Below, piece by piece: positions 17,575 through 26,439 of a stretch of 64,000 nucleotides of DNA. Numbering within the stretch: the stretch's first letter is position 1; each line of letters starts with the position of its first letter. Position numbers and translations under genes: made by a program. Source of the DNA: Paenibacillus sp. 1_12 (GTDB taxonomy: Bacteria > Bacillota > Bacilli > Paenibacillales > NBRC-103111); contig NZ_FOTE01000001.1 of NCBI RefSeq assembly GCF_900114475.1, forward strand, positions 561,306 to 625,305. The letters are read 5' to 3'. Below the pieces are notes generated by a model. That model was not told the DNA's origin. It did not search any database and was given only the letters and a program-made list of their open reading frames with translations.

Positions 17575-18735
17575 TTATACTTCCCTGATATGTGTTTGAT
17601 TAAAATTGGGAGGATTAAACCAGTTGCCGCCGCTGGCAACCCAGGTTGAATCAAGCGGTATCCATTGGCTGCGCTCGTTCAAATATACCTCGTTCCATGC
17701 ATGAGGTCCATATCCGCCGCGCCCATCATAACCAAGACCTGTGACAACTTTAACCTCAAGCCCGATGGAGCGGGCCATTACGGCATACAGTCTGGAATAG
17801 TCGATACAAACGCCTTTTTTTGTTGCATACGTGTCTTCCGGCGTTTGCTCCTTCCATATCTTTTTTTGTTCATAGAGGTTGACCTTGTCCCAATCATAAG
17901 TCACTCTTGTGCCTATCCATTGATACAGCAGCTTCGCCTTTTCTTCGTCGGTTTTTCCTTTGAGCGTTACTTCCTTGGCAGCCTCTGCGATCCCGGAAGG
18001 TATTTGGGCATCCAGCACTTCGTACTTTCTTTGTAAAATATCGTTGAGCTCCGCCTCAACCTGTCTCGTAAATACGGGTAGCTGATTGGCCAAAAATTCG
18101 CCAGCCACTGGATTTATAACTGTAGCTGCGCCTTTCTGATATAGGGTAGAAGCTTGAATGTACGGAGTGATCTGGGTTTGTGGCAAAAAGGTAGTGTAAA
18201 TAAACAAAACTGCAATTATGAGCAGAGAACGTCCGAGACCAGATAATGTACCGATCACCCCACCCAGTACACTACTTATGAATCCCGGACGTTTTGCACG
18301 TGCATGCCTTGACGGGTCCTGAACCTTATCTCTAGTCCATCCGCCAACAAACGGATCGATCAAACGATAGATGATCTGTTTAATGATGGCATAACCAATG
18401 ATGAACAGGATTCCTGAGCGCAGCAGTGGAAAATCTCGAACGGCTGTAATGAGCGTATAATAAAATTGTTCAAAAAGACCGAGGTCCTTGGAAGGAATCA
18501 CAATATTGAGCTTAACCAGCCATTCTTGGACATAAGGTGAAGCCAAGGAGGATAACCACCAGGACAGCACGATCCCAGAAACAATTGCAGCACCTTCTGT
18601 TGCCATCAGCGCCAAATAACGTGCTGATGAAGAGGCGCCTCGAATCATCCCCTGAACAATCGAGAAGATTAGTGTTCCTGCAATAAGCACAGTGATCCAA
18701 TTCATTGAACTCAACTGGTTGATTGATGATGCCAT
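17575..18735 (-). CDS. CvpA-like membrane domain fused to a transglutaminase-like domain
   Basis: 386 residues from the ATG at 18735 (AAGGAG 8 nt upstream). The N-terminal half has four or five helices with the glycine pattern of CvpA-type membrane proteins (LIFSIVQGMIRGASSSARYLALMATEG; VLGGVIGTLSGLGRSLLII). The C-terminal half, facing outward if the last helix exits, is a transglutaminase-like cysteine protease fold with triad Cys near 309 (KKGVCIDYSR), His near 345 (GPHAWNEVYL) and Asp near 362 (PLDSTW). Sits directly before the PBP, so a wall-remodelling role is plausible. The two-domain join is unusual. Confidence 0.82.
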   Translation of the reverse strand: MASSINQLSSMNWITVLIAGTLIFSIVQGMIRGASSSARYLALMATEGAAIVSGIVLSWWLSSLASPYVQEWLVKLNIVIPSKDLGLFEQFYYTLITAVRDFPLLRSGILFIIGYAIIKQIIYRLIDPFVGGWTRDKVQDPSRHARAKRPGFISSVLGGVIGTLSGLGRSLLIIAVLFIYTTFLPQTQITPYIQASTLYQKGAATVINPVAGEFLANQLPVFTRQVEAELNDILQRKYEVLDAQIPSGIAEAAKEVTLKGKTDEEKAKLLYQWIGTRVTYDWDKVNLYEQKKIWKEQTPEDTYATKKGVCIDYSRLYAVMARSIGLEVKVVTGLGYDGRGGYGPHAWNEVYLNERSQWIPLDSTWVASGGNWFNPPNFNQTHIREV

Positions 18736-18782
18736 TGCCTCAACTCCTTGTCTATTCAAGGATGATAGAAAAGCTGCTCTCG

Positions 18783-19205
18783 TTAAGTGGCTTTGTTATT
18801 TTTAGCTTGTTCAATCAGTGCCTTCAGTATATCATCGAGCTTCATCGTAAAGGTCTGATTCATGAAGGTTACAGTGACTTCACTGGCCCCCGGTTTGCCA
18901 TCAACCTTTAAGCTTTTGGTCGTAACTGTGTATGACCCATCTGCATTTTGCTTATACTGTGCATCCTTCATTTCGTTGGAAACGACTTTGATTGCCTGGT
19001 TCTTCACTTCAGTTGTTACGGCAGTACCCATATTAATCAATTGATCTTTGTAGCTCGCTCCATAGAAATATAATCCTGCCAATATGACAAGTACAATGAC
19101 CCATTTGATAACGGTTTTAACGATGCGGACAACAACGAATAAGATAACAATAGCCAACAAAATAATGTACCAACGCTCTTGTAAAAATGACGTAATGAAA
19201 TCCAA
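18783..19205 (-). CDS. Small membrane protein, unknown function
   Basis: 140 residues. Two adjacent hydrophobic helices (about 10-27 and 31-50) are followed by a soluble domain of about 85 residues with a beta-rich pattern (GSYTVTTKSLKVDGKPGASEVTVTFMNQTFTMKLDD). I do not recognise the family. Second gene of the operon that ends with the transglutaminase fusion and PBP, so an envelope role is likely. Confidence 0.75.
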   Translation of the reverse strand: MDFITSFLQERWYIILLAIVILFVVVRIVKTVIKWVIVLVILAGLYFYGASYKDQLINMGTAVTTEVKNQAIKVVSNEMKDAQYKQNADGSYTVTTKSLKVDGKPGASEVTVTFMNQTFTMKLDDILKALIEQAKNNKAT

Positions 19206-19246
19206 CCTTCATCTCTCCTTAAATTCATCTCATTTAATAAGAGTAA

Positions 19247-19417
19247 TCATACACTATCTGTATCGTTGGCTTCATCCCTTTTTTTCCTCAGTTCTGCGAG
19301 CTGACGCTGGATTTGGTCTGACTTATCGAACTTTTTGGCTTTTCGAAAGGTGGTTCGCAAACGGAAAATAAGAAAGATCATAATAACCACCAAAAATAAT
19401 AGCAGGAACGGATCCAT
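19247..19417 (-). CDS. Short single-pass membrane protein
   Basis: 56 residues starting MDPFLLLFLVVIMIFLIFRL from the ATG at 19417, with AAGAGG 9 nt upstream. One N-terminal helix, then a basic and charged tail (RKAKKFDKSDQIQRQLAELRKKRDEANDTDSV). The open frame upstream of this ATG extends to 19699 but is antisense to the MFS gene and has no ribosome site. First gene of the PBP operon. Function unknown. Confidence 0.65.
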   Translation of the reverse strand: MDPFLLLFLVVIMIFLIFRLRTTFRKAKKFDKSDQIQRQLAELRKKRDEANDTDSV

Positions 19418-19574
19418 ACCAAGCAACCTCTTTTCAAATTTCATATGTACGCTGGACGCACGGCTTGTTTGGAGGCCTACGAAAAAAGTGGTACTAACCT
19501 CTGGGCTTGTCACGTAAACGTAGTATAACGCTGCTGAAAGCAAGCAGACTATGGATCCATTCGAGGTGATACGA

Positions 19575-20735
19575 TTGAAAACCGCGCTGTGGTTATATTT
19601 GTTCATGTTTGTAGCTTTTTTCGATCTGCATGCGCAATACCCGATATTATCCCCGTTTGCAATCTCGCTTGGCGCTGCCCCTTCATTCATCGGGCTCATT
19701 CTCGGCGTGTACTCATTGACTCATTTGCCAGGCAATCTTCTGGCGGGTTATGGTGTTGACCGTTATGGGAGCAAAGGCTTTATCATCTTTAGTCTAATTG
19801 TAGCAGGTATTGTGCTGTTAGTTCAATCACGGGTAACCGACCCCTGGGATTTGTTGATTATCCGTTCGATTAGCGGTTTTGTACTTGCTTTTCTTTCTCC
19901 CGCATGTCTTTCCCTGCTAGCCAAAATTGCCAAAGACCGTGTTCAGCAAAGTAAATTTATGGCGGGTAACGGACTCGTTCATACGATGGCGTCTGTATTA
20001 AGCCCGGCTGTTGGCGCTTATCTGGTAGCTAAGCTCGGCTTTTCACAATCCTTCACGGTATTGGGATGGATTCTCATCGCTACAGGTGTTTTTGCTATAT
20101 TCGGTGTAAAGGAAGCAAAGGGCCAGCAAGCGATTGGTGCTCCTTCCAATCCACACACCCCGGGTATTACCGAACAATCAGATGAGCTCCCTGAAATGAA
20201 GAACGAACGTGTCCCCTGGCTGTTCTTTGGTATCCCGCTGTCCATTTCCTGTGCACAAGGTATTTTATTTTTTGAGCTGCCCTTAATGAAAGAATCTAAC
20301 GGCTCCATTTTAACCTCAGGAATTTTGTTTTCACTTGTCAGTCTGGGAGCATTGGTCACCTTAAGCATGATCTTCTTAAACCGAAAATCTCCTTTTTTGA
20401 GGACCACTATGGGCAGTCTTGGACTCGCGATTATTTTTTTCGGCTTATCCATTCATTGGCCTATTCCGATCTACGTTTCATTATTTATGATTGGAATGGC
20501 CAAAGGCATCATTTTTCCGGCGATCGCCTCTCTCTTGGCAAGTATTACGAGCTCAAGCCATTATGGTCGTGTATTTTCGTTCCTGTCCATCTCCTTTTCC
20601 ATAGGCGCCTTTATAGGTCCCATTGTTGCCGGTCACTTGAGAAGTCATACTTCTCCTTACTTTATTGCATTTGCCTGCCTGATGCTGGCCTTGTCTGTCG
20701 TCCCGCTGCGTGCATTCAAACCTATTTCTGTCTGA
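19575..20735 (+). CDS. MFS transporter
   Basis: Major facilitator carrier of about 386 residues with 12 predicted helices. The loop between helices 2 and 3 reads GYGVDRYGSKG, the MFS signature. A TTG start at 19575 with GAGGTG 6 nt upstream is preferred to the ATG at 19551, which would contain that ribosome site. The central loop (about residues 185-215) is hydrophilic. Likely drug or metabolite efflux; substrate unknown. Monocistronic, divergent from the PBP operon. Confidence 0.85.
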   Translation: MKTALWLYLFMFVAFFDLHAQYPILSPFAISLGAAPSFIGLILGVYSLTHLPGNLLAGYGVDRYGSKGFIIFSLIVAGIVLLVQSRVTDPWDLLIIRSISGFVLAFLSPACLSLLAKIAKDRVQQSKFMAGNGLVHTMASVLSPAVGAYLVAKLGFSQSFTVLGWILIATGVFAIFGVKEAKGQQAIGAPSNPHTPGITEQSDELPEMKNERVPWLFFGIPLSISCAQGILFFELPLMKESNGSILTSGILFSLVSLGALVTLSMIFLNRKSPFLRTTMGSLGLAIIFFGLSIHWPIPIYVSLFMIGMAKGIIFPAIASLLASITSSSHYGRVFSFLSISFSIGAFIGPIVAGHLRSHTSPYFIAFACLMLALSVVPLRAFKPISV

Positions 20736-20773
20736 AGGAAATAACGTTTAATAACTTTAATTTGATCTACGAT

Positions 20774-20802
20774 AAAAATCGCCTTTTACGGCGATTTTTT
20801 TG
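20774..20802 (+). terminator. Terminator of the MFS gene
   Basis: AAAAATCGCC-TTTTAC-GGCGATTTTTTT, a compact stem with a long T tail. Confidence 0.9.
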
Positions 20803-21049
20803 TGTGATTCAACGTTATTTACACGGGGTAAGTAAAAGTTAGGTTAAGCGTTACTTCTCAGTTTCATTTCACCCAGATATACCCATGCGTTTTTTTTGGG
20901 TCAGACGGACTTAAACAAGGGAGTTACGTTCGAACTTTGTACCAAGACATGTGCATTTTATATCATTGTCGAAAAAGGAGGTGAAAAGCATAGTGACAAA
21001 CGAACCTTTTCACAAAAAAAACAAAAGAGATGATAGGAGTGAACAGTTA
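20803..21049 (+). other. 5' region of the SLH protein gene
   Basis: About 250 bp without a convincing gene. TTGTAC at 20937-20942 and TATATC at 20959-20964 form a possible promoter. A strong ribosome site AAGGAGG precedes a GTG at 20993, and a second one (AGGAG) precedes the ATG at 21050, so the true start of the SLH protein is ambiguous, or a short leader is translated first. Confidence 0.45.
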
Positions 21050-22684
21050 ATGAAGCCAGCCTTTACCAAAAAAACGGCGCAGGTTACCGTTTTAGCGCTG
21101 ATTATATCAGTTATGCTGCCTGTTCTGGCTTTTGCTGCAACAGGATTTTCTACCGCTACTTTTCAAAATAACACTGTAAGTGCAACTGTATACTCCGATA
21201 GCTATTTGGATGCCAGTGTAGGTGACGCGGTTTATGTCAACGTGTATTCAAGTAGTGGTGCACTTATTGATGTAGCTAAAGCCGTGTACAGCAATGTGTA
21301 CGATAGCTCAAATGGATGGTACTATACGATCCAACCAAGAACGATATCAGGCAGCTACGGAAGTATAACCGTAAGCACGAATGTATACAAACATGATACC
21401 GTAGTTCCAGCAGAATCAGTATCCAAGACATTAACACATATTTCTACGAATGATAACAACAACACTGGCGGTGGCAGTAGCGGCGGCGGTGGTGGTGGCG
21501 GCGGAAGTATTTCCGGAGCGATCATAAGTGTTTCTTCTGACGGAAGTATTGATGCCTACATGCTGGAAAATGCTTTAACTTCTAACAATGAGGTTGAGCT
21601 TAATCTTAGTGGAGATCTTGCTTTGATTCCAGCTAAAGCATTGATTAACTTCACTTCAGATGCTACCAAAACATTACGCGTTACAAATAGCAAGGGCACT
21701 TATATTCTTCCGACATCCGTATTGAAATTAAGTGACTTAGCTAGCGCATTGGGCACTACTGTTGATGATTTGAAAATCAAAGTATCGATCAGTGCTGCAA
21801 GTGAAGGTGATGCGGCTAGCATTTCAGAAGCGGCCACAGCTTTGGGAGCTACACAAATCGCTACACCGGTTGACTTCAACCTTGTAGGTCTTGCTCCAGA
21901 TGGCACAACTCAAACAGTTGATCTGGGTTCAAATTATGTGAGTCGTATTCTTCCTTTGACCAAAGCAGCAGATACAACACGTTCAACAGGTGTCGTATTA
22001 GATCCAACAACGAAGAAACTAAGCTTTGTCCCTTCTCTGTTTAATAGTTCAGATACAGAGAATACTGCAGTAATTAAACGTAATAGTAACAGTGTGTATA
22101 CCGCAATTGAATTGAACAAGAGCTTCCCTGACAGCCAAGGCCATTGGGCACAAGGCTATATCGAATTATTGGCCAACAAGTTGGTTGTTGATGGTGTAAC
22201 GGATACAACCTTCGAACCAGAACGCAACATTACTCGTGCCGAATTCGCGGCCTTGGTAGTACGCTCACTTGGTCTTGAGCAAGCGGCAGGAAGCAGCTCC
22301 TTTAAGGATGTTGCAGCAGGTGATTGGTTCGCAGGCGTTGTTGGCGCAGCTACCAAAGCCCAAATTATCGACGGCTATGAGGATTCAACTTTCAGACCGA
22401 ACCAACCGATCAAACGTGAAGAGCTTGCAGCAATGGTAGTACGTGCATTGAATTACGCAGGTGCTAAACCAAGTGTTACTTCTGATCGTCAAAACGAATT
22501 GTTAGCTAAGTATACAGATGCCAACAAGATCGTATGGGCTCAACAAGAAGTAGCAACAGCTATTGAAGCTGGAATCATTGATGGAATCACCGACACTACG
22601 ATCGCTCCTGGAAATCAGGCTACACGCGCTCAATCAGCTACTATGCTGAAACGTTTGTTAACCAAAGCTAACTTCATTAATTAA
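21050..22684 (+). CDS. SLH-domain exported surface protein
   Basis: 544 residues from the ATG at 21050; a GTG at 20993 would add 19. The signal peptide is MKPAFTKKTAQV followed by a hydrophobic core ending LAFAA. A beta-rich domain (about 30-135) is followed by a Gly/Ser/Asn-rich flexible linker (about 140-160) and another globular region. The C-terminus has three SLH repeats from about 358 (FPDSQGHWAQGYIE, FKDVAAGDWFAG, YTDANKIVWAQ, each with the TRAEFAALVVRSL-like helix). SLH domains bind pyruvylated wall polymer, so the protein is displayed on the surface. Confidence 0.9.
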   Translation: MKPAFTKKTAQVTVLALIISVMLPVLAFAATGFSTATFQNNTVSATVYSDSYLDASVGDAVYVNVYSSSGALIDVAKAVYSNVYDSSNGWYYTIQPRTISGSYGSITVSTNVYKHDTVVPAESVSKTLTHISTNDNNNTGGGSSGGGGGGGGSISGAIISVSSDGSIDAYMLENALTSNNEVELNLSGDLALIPAKALINFTSDATKTLRVTNSKGTYILPTSVLKLSDLASALGTTVDDLKIKVSISAASEGDAASISEAATALGATQIATPVDFNLVGLAPDGTTQTVDLGSNYVSRILPLTKAADTTRSTGVVLDPTTKKLSFVPSLFNSSDTENTAVIKRNSNSVYTAIELNKSFPDSQGHWAQGYIELLANKLVVDGVTDTTFEPERNITRAEFAALVVRSLGLEQAAGSSSFKDVAAGDWFAGVVGAATKAQIIDGYEDSTFRPNQPIKREELAAMVVRALNYAGAKPSVTSDRQNELLAKYTDANKIVWAQQEVATAIEAGIIDGITDTTIAPGNQATRAQSATMLKRLLTKANFIN

Positions 22685-22730
22685 GTTAAACAGGTTGACA
22701 CATTATCATTAAAATTTACAAGCTATAACG

Positions 22731-22766
22731 AAAAAGGCACTGACAGCGATGTCGGTGCCTTTTTTC
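22731..22766 (+). terminator. Terminator of the SLH protein gene
   Basis: AAAAAGGCAC-TGACAGCGATGTC-GGTGCCTTTTTT, stem with T tail. Confidence 0.88.
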
Positions 22767-22981
22767 GTTGCCGCATAAACCTGCAAAAAGAAGCTTCCTA
22801 TATATGATCAGAAGCCCTACTCCCTCAGAAACCTGCACTGTGTACCGAGTAATCGACATTTTCAGGCTTTATTTCGACATTTCCCAGGAAATACGGTAAG
22901 GTTGGAATGAACGACAAAACTGGATATACTACTTAAAGGAATGTAAAGCCATTTAATCAAGCGAACCCGAGGTGTGTTGAT

Positions 22982-23347
22982 ATGTCGATTACGATTATTG
23001 TGGAAGGCAAAAATGATAGAAGTAAACTGCGCAGGCTGTTAACAGAGGATATTACCTTACTTTGTACTTTTGGTTCGCTGAATACAGAGCGGCTGGAATT
23101 ATTAAAGAAACAGGCAGATAGCAGCGAAATATATTTGTTTACGGATAATGATTCCTCAGGAAAAAAAATACGTGCAATTCTGCGAGACACATTCCCGGAA
23201 GCTGAGCAAATTTACACTCGAAAAGGCTATGCCGGCGTAGAGGGAACACCTGATGAATACCTCATTCTACAATTAGAAAAAGCCGGATTAGAGGCGTATA
23301 TTAACTACCCGCTTCCCAATCCGGCTCTAAGCAATAAATTAGATTAG
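22982..23347 (+). CDS. Stand-alone Toprim domain protein
   Basis: 121 residues, almost entirely one Toprim domain, the metal-binding fold of primases, topoisomerases, RNase M5 and OLD nucleases. IIVEGKNDRSKLRR carries the catalytic Glu, and FTDNDSSGKKIR the DxD metal site. GVEGTPDEYL near residue 85 resembles RNase M5 and its small relatives (for example Bacillus YusF). Too short to be RNase M5 itself, as it lacks the C-terminal 5S rRNA-binding part. Monocistronic; substrate unknown. Confidence 0.85.
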   Translation: MSITIIVEGKNDRSKLRRLLTEDITLLCTFGSLNTERLELLKKQADSSEIYLFTDNDSSGKKIRAILRDTFPEAEQIYTRKGYAGVEGTPDEYLILQLEKAGLEAYINYPLPNPALSNKLD

Positions 23348-23505
23348 ATAAATAATCATAAATGTTGTACAAATTCTCAAGAACATCAGCTTCCCAATTG
23401 AATATCCAAAGTTAGCAGTGCCTTTCAGACGGAAGCATTGGCAATGAATGTGATTAGCATAATATCGGCATACACCCATGCTTGCGATCCCTAAGAGCAT
23501 TACAA

Positions 23506-24132
23506 CTATCCTTCCTTGCTTAATTCAATCAGGTCCTGGGCAATTTTATCGACATCCAGATCAGCGTCGTTACCCGCATAATACCTTCTCATATCCCCTT
23601 TTTTATCTACAAGCAAAATCAGATTACTGTGTGTAAACTGCCCTTGTTGATCCTTGACCACCATAACCCCGTATTTTTGCGCAAGATCGATTGTAGCCGC
23701 CTCATCACCACGTAGGAAATACCAGCCCTTAGGGTCAGCGTGAAAGCTTTTGGAGAATTGTTGAAGCTGCGCTGTTGTATCCTTGGTCGGATCAAAGGTA
23801 ATGGAGACAATTGCCGTTTTATCACCGAAAACCCCTTTTTTCACCAAAGCATCTTGAACCTTGGATAAGTTGTACGTCGTTGGCTGACATACATCTGGAC
23901 ATGTGGAATAAAAAAAGTAAACGAGCTTGGAGCGTCCAGAAAGCTCTGCCAGACTGATCGATTTGCCATCAATATTGTCGAGCTTAAAGTCAGGAGCTTT
24001 CTTTATAACTTCCATTTTGCTGCCAGCACTATTGCCCTTTAGCACCATATACCCCAAAGTGCCGATCATGGCCAGCAGAAGTACAATAACGATCAGCTTA
24101 AAGCCATTTTTTTGTAAAAATGCATTATTCAT
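23506..24132 (-). CDS. SCO1/SenC family copper chaperone
   Basis: 208-residue membrane-anchored protein with a thioredoxin fold that helps insert copper into the CuA site of cytochrome c oxidase. N-terminal helix at about 13-30, copper site CPDVC near 76-80, and the third ligand His in FTHSN near 168. The ATG at 24132 is chosen since AAAGGA lies 11 nt before it and overlaps the alternative ATG at 24144. It follows ctaB after an attenuating stem-loop, consistent with joint function in oxidase assembly. Confidence 0.93.
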   Translation of the reverse strand: MNNAFLQKNGFKLIVIVLLLAMIGTLGYMVLKGNSAGSKMEVIKKAPDFKLDNIDGKSISLAELSGRSKLVYFFYSTCPDVCQPTTYNLSKVQDALVKKGVFGDKTAIVSITFDPTKDTTAQLQQFSKSFHADPKGWYFLRGDEAATIDLAQKYGVMVVKDQQGQFTHSNLILLVDKKGDMRRYYAGNDADLDVDKIAQDLIELSKEG

Positions 24133-24151
24133 TGGTGTTCCCATCCTTTTC

Positions 24152-24182
24152 GATAAAAAAAATATCCCATGCTGCCATGGGA
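24152..24182 (-). terminator. Stem-loop between ctaB and sco
   Basis: Minus strand TCCCATG-GCAG-CATGGGA followed by TATTTTTTTT. It ends or attenuates the ctaB transcript 20 nt before the sco start. Confidence 0.85.
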
Positions 24183-24218
24183 CTTGAAGCTACATTCCGA
24201 GCGTTATTTGGGCTATTC

Positions 24219-25169
24219 TTATTTCGCCACTGTAGTCAGGACCATAATGATGAATAACAGTGTCAAGTAATTAATCGAATAAATAAAGGTTTTCTTGGCC
24301 CATAGTACTTCTTCTTCGCCTTCGGTTTTCTTAAAGCCTTTCATACAGAGATAAGCCCAATACAGTCCCATGACGATAGCTGCGTAGAAGTAGATGACAT
24401 TGACATATCCATATACATACAGCAGTAAAGAAATAGGTACCAACAGTACCACATAACGGATCATACTGATTTTGGTGACATAGGTGCCTTTGACAACAGG
24501 CAAAAGCGGAAAACCTGCCGCGCGATATTCCTCCATACGACGAATACCAAGCGCCCAAAAGTGCGGAGGCTGCCACAGGAACAAAATCGCGAATAAAATA
24601 ATCGCACCCGCGTCAATATCATGACGTACAGCGCAATAGCCGATAACTGGAGGTATTGCACCGGAAAAGCTGCCAACGACTGTACTCCATACCGAAGTAC
24701 GTTTAAACCATGCCGTGTAGATCCATACATAAACAAACAATCCGATCATACCGAGTAACGCAGCTAGCGGATTAACCAACAGCCACAGCCCCGATACTCC
24801 AATGACGCCAAGGATAATCCCATACCACATGACAACCTGAGGTGACAGCTTGCCGCTTGGCAGCGCGCGTTTTTGTGTACGTGCCATCTTTGTATCCATA
24901 TCACGATCCAGATAATTGTTAAGCACACAGCCTGAACCCATTACAAGTGCAGTTCCAAGCATAGTAAACAACAATTGCAGCCAATTAACATGCCATCCAG
25001 AAGCAACCCAAAAACCACCAAACGCTGTGATTGAATTCGAGAAAATAATGCCTGGTTTGGCCAATTGAACAAAATCCCGCCAAGTCACAGGACCTTGGTC
25101 CACATGCTCCTCTTCCGATGCAGCAGGTAACGAATCGCCCGTAAGGTTAACGCTCAGTTGATCTTTCAC
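24219..25169 (-). CDS. ctaB: Protoheme IX farnesyltransferase CtaB (heme O synthase)
   Basis: 316-residue UbiA-family membrane prenyltransferase that adds farnesyl to heme B to make heme O, the substrate of CtaA. The prenyl diphosphate site is NNYLDRDMDTKMARTQKRALPSG near residues 90-112, with the second Asp-rich loop in YCAVRHDIDAGA. About eight or nine helices. GTG start, with AGGAGG 10 nt upstream; that ribosome site is joined to an upstream array of palindromic repeats. Confidence 0.95.
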   Translation of the reverse strand: MKDQLSVNLTGDSLPAASEEEHVDQGPVTWRDFVQLAKPGIIFSNSITAFGGFWVASGWHVNWLQLLFTMLGTALVMGSGCVLNNYLDRDMDTKMARTQKRALPSGKLSPQVVMWYGIILGVIGVSGLWLLVNPLAALLGMIGLFVYVWIYTAWFKRTSVWSTVVGSFSGAIPPVIGYCAVRHDIDAGAIILFAILFLWQPPHFWALGIRRMEEYRAAGFPLLPVVKGTYVTKISMIRYVVLLVPISLLLYVYGYVNVIYFYAAIVMGLYWAYLCMKGFKKTEGEEEVLWAKKTFIYSINYLTLLFIIMVLTTVAK

Positions 25170-25186
25170 TTGATTGTGTCCTCCTT

Positions 25187-25314
25187 AGAGTTTTGCTAAA
25201 GCAAAACTGACTTCTTAAGCATCTGCTGAGCTTTGCTTTAGCAAAACTGACTTCGTCAGCATCTACTGAGTTTTGCTCGTGCAAAACTGAACTTAGTAAG
25301 CATCTATTGAGTTC
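25187..25314 (-). repeat. Palindromic SD-linked repeat array A (three units), before ctaB
   Basis: Three units of exactly 40 bp with palindromes at 25190-25207, 25230-25247 and 25270-25287: GTTTTGCTAAAGCAAAAC, GCTTTGCTTTAGCAAAAC and GTTTTGCTCGTGCAAAAC. Each is followed (on the plus strand) by a linker that reads ATGCTTACTAAG, ATGCTGACGAAG or ATGCTTAAGAAG on the transcript strand. These ATGs open frames for MLTKFSFARAKLSRC, MLTKSVLLKQSSADA and MLKKSVLL. The last palindrome runs into the ctaB ribosome site (CTCTAAGGAGG). Same family as arrays near 29.2, 34.9, 36.2 and 44.1 kb. Confidence 0.85.
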
Positions 25315-25484
25315 TCAAAGAAAACCCTATATGAAGCAATTGCAGCGACATTCCCATTAACTTTTACAACCCTTATCATATCAACCTCAAATCCATTTGA
25401 CAATAAAACACGACACGAATTCAAAATATTGTCGCATATTCAGATGAAATATGTAGCCGGATTGTCACTATTGTTTGTGTCTCC

Positions 25485-25520
25485 AAATAAAAAGGCCGAC
25501 GGTTGAATAAACCATCGACC
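25485..25520 (-). terminator. Terminator of trhO
   Basis: Minus strand GGTCGATGGTT-TATTC-AACCGTCGGCC followed by TTTTTATTT. Confidence 0.9.
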
Positions 25521-25533
25521 TGGTGTTTCAAGC

Positions 25534-26439
25534 TTAACCAAATTCGGTGACTGCTTTATCATTAGTTTCGCATTCTGGGGAACAATAACCGTTATACAGC
25601 TCTTGGCATTCATCACAGCAAATATGCTGGTGATGGCATAAGTCATCCGTACAGTTAATATAAGTGTCAGCCGATTTACCACAATGATGGCATACTCCCA
25701 CAATGATGTCCTCATCGGTTTGATTAATGGTGACAGAAACACGATCGTCAAATACATAACATTTGCCATCAAATAATTTCCCTTGAATTTCGGGATCTTT
25801 TCCGTAAGTGACAATTCCGCCATCCAATTGATAAACTTCATTAAACCCTTCATTCATTAATATACCCGTCAGCTTTTCACAACGGATCCCGCCCGTACAG
25901 TAGGTTAAAATCGGCTTATCCTTAGCTTCTTTTAGATTATCCCGAATCCACTGGGGAAAATCCCGGAAAGATTCGACATCAGGCCGGATCGCATTGCGGA
26001 AATGCCCAAGATCGAATTCATAGTTATTTCTGCCGTCCAGTACAATAACATCTTCTTTTTGAAGCTGTTCATGAAACTCTTTGGGGGAGAGTCTTTTACC
26101 GCTAAGCACATTTGGATCCAAGTGATCTTCGTATCTTAATGTAACAAGCTCTTTTTTATGACGGACAAATATTTTTTTGAATGCATGCTCACTGGCCTCG
26201 TCAATTTTAAAAACAATATCAGAAAAAAGTGGGTTATTGTGCATGTCCTTCATATATTGTTCCGTTTGCTCAATCGTACCCGATAGAGTTCCGTTAATGC
26301 CTTCTTCCGCGACGATAATACGTCCTTTAAGCTCAAGGCTTTTGCAGTATTGAAGATGCTCGGCTGCAAACAGTTCAGGCTCAGGGATTTGTACAAATTT
26401 ATAATACAATAAAATGCGAAAGGAATTTGTTTCTTTCAA
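25534..26439 (-). CDS. trhO: tRNA uridine-34 hydroxylase TrhO (rhodanese-related)
   Basis: 301-residue protein of the YceA/YbfQ family, which hydroxylates U34 of certain tRNAs on the way to 5-methoxyuridine. An N-terminal acylphosphatase-like domain is followed by a rhodanese domain with active-site loop CTGGIRCEKLTG (Cys near 180). The C-terminal extension has cysteine pairs (CHHCGKSADTYINC, CDECQELYNGYCSPEC) fitting a zinc-binding tail as in the longer Bacillus members. TTG start with AGGAG upstream. A clear sigma-A promoter and a structured leader precede it. Confidence 0.92.
   Translation of the reverse strand: MKETNSFRILLYYKFVQIPEPELFAAEHLQYCKSLELKGRIIVAEEGINGTLSGTIEQTEQYMKDMHNNPLFSDIVFKIDEASEHAFKKIFVRHKKELVTLRYEDHLDPNVLSGKRLSPKEFHEQLQKEDVIVLDGRNNYEFDLGHFRNAIRPDVESFRDFPQWIRDNLKEAKDKPILTYCTGGIRCEKLTGILMNEGFNEVYQLDGGIVTYGKDPEIQGKLFDGKCYVFDDRVSVTINQTDEDIIVGVCHHCGKSADTYINCTDDLCHHQHICCDECQELYNGYCSPECETNDKAVTEFG

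Larger units (their letters stand above)
25170..25533. other. Intergenic stretch between trhO and ctaB
   Basis: Holds repeat array A at the ctaB side, the trhO terminator at 25485-25520, and about 170 bp (25315-25484) in which I see no gene and no clear signal beyond whatever promotes ctaB. Confidence 0.6.

Noticed and set aside
19418-19699. N-terminal extension of the 56-residue membrane protein
   Set aside because: Lies antisense to the MFS gene, has no ribosome site, and the downstream ATG has one.
20993-21049. GTG at 20993 as the firm start of the SLH protein
   Set aside because: Its ribosome site is excellent, but it would put 19 charged residues before a standard signal peptide. Left as an alternative; the ATG at 21050 also has a ribosome site.
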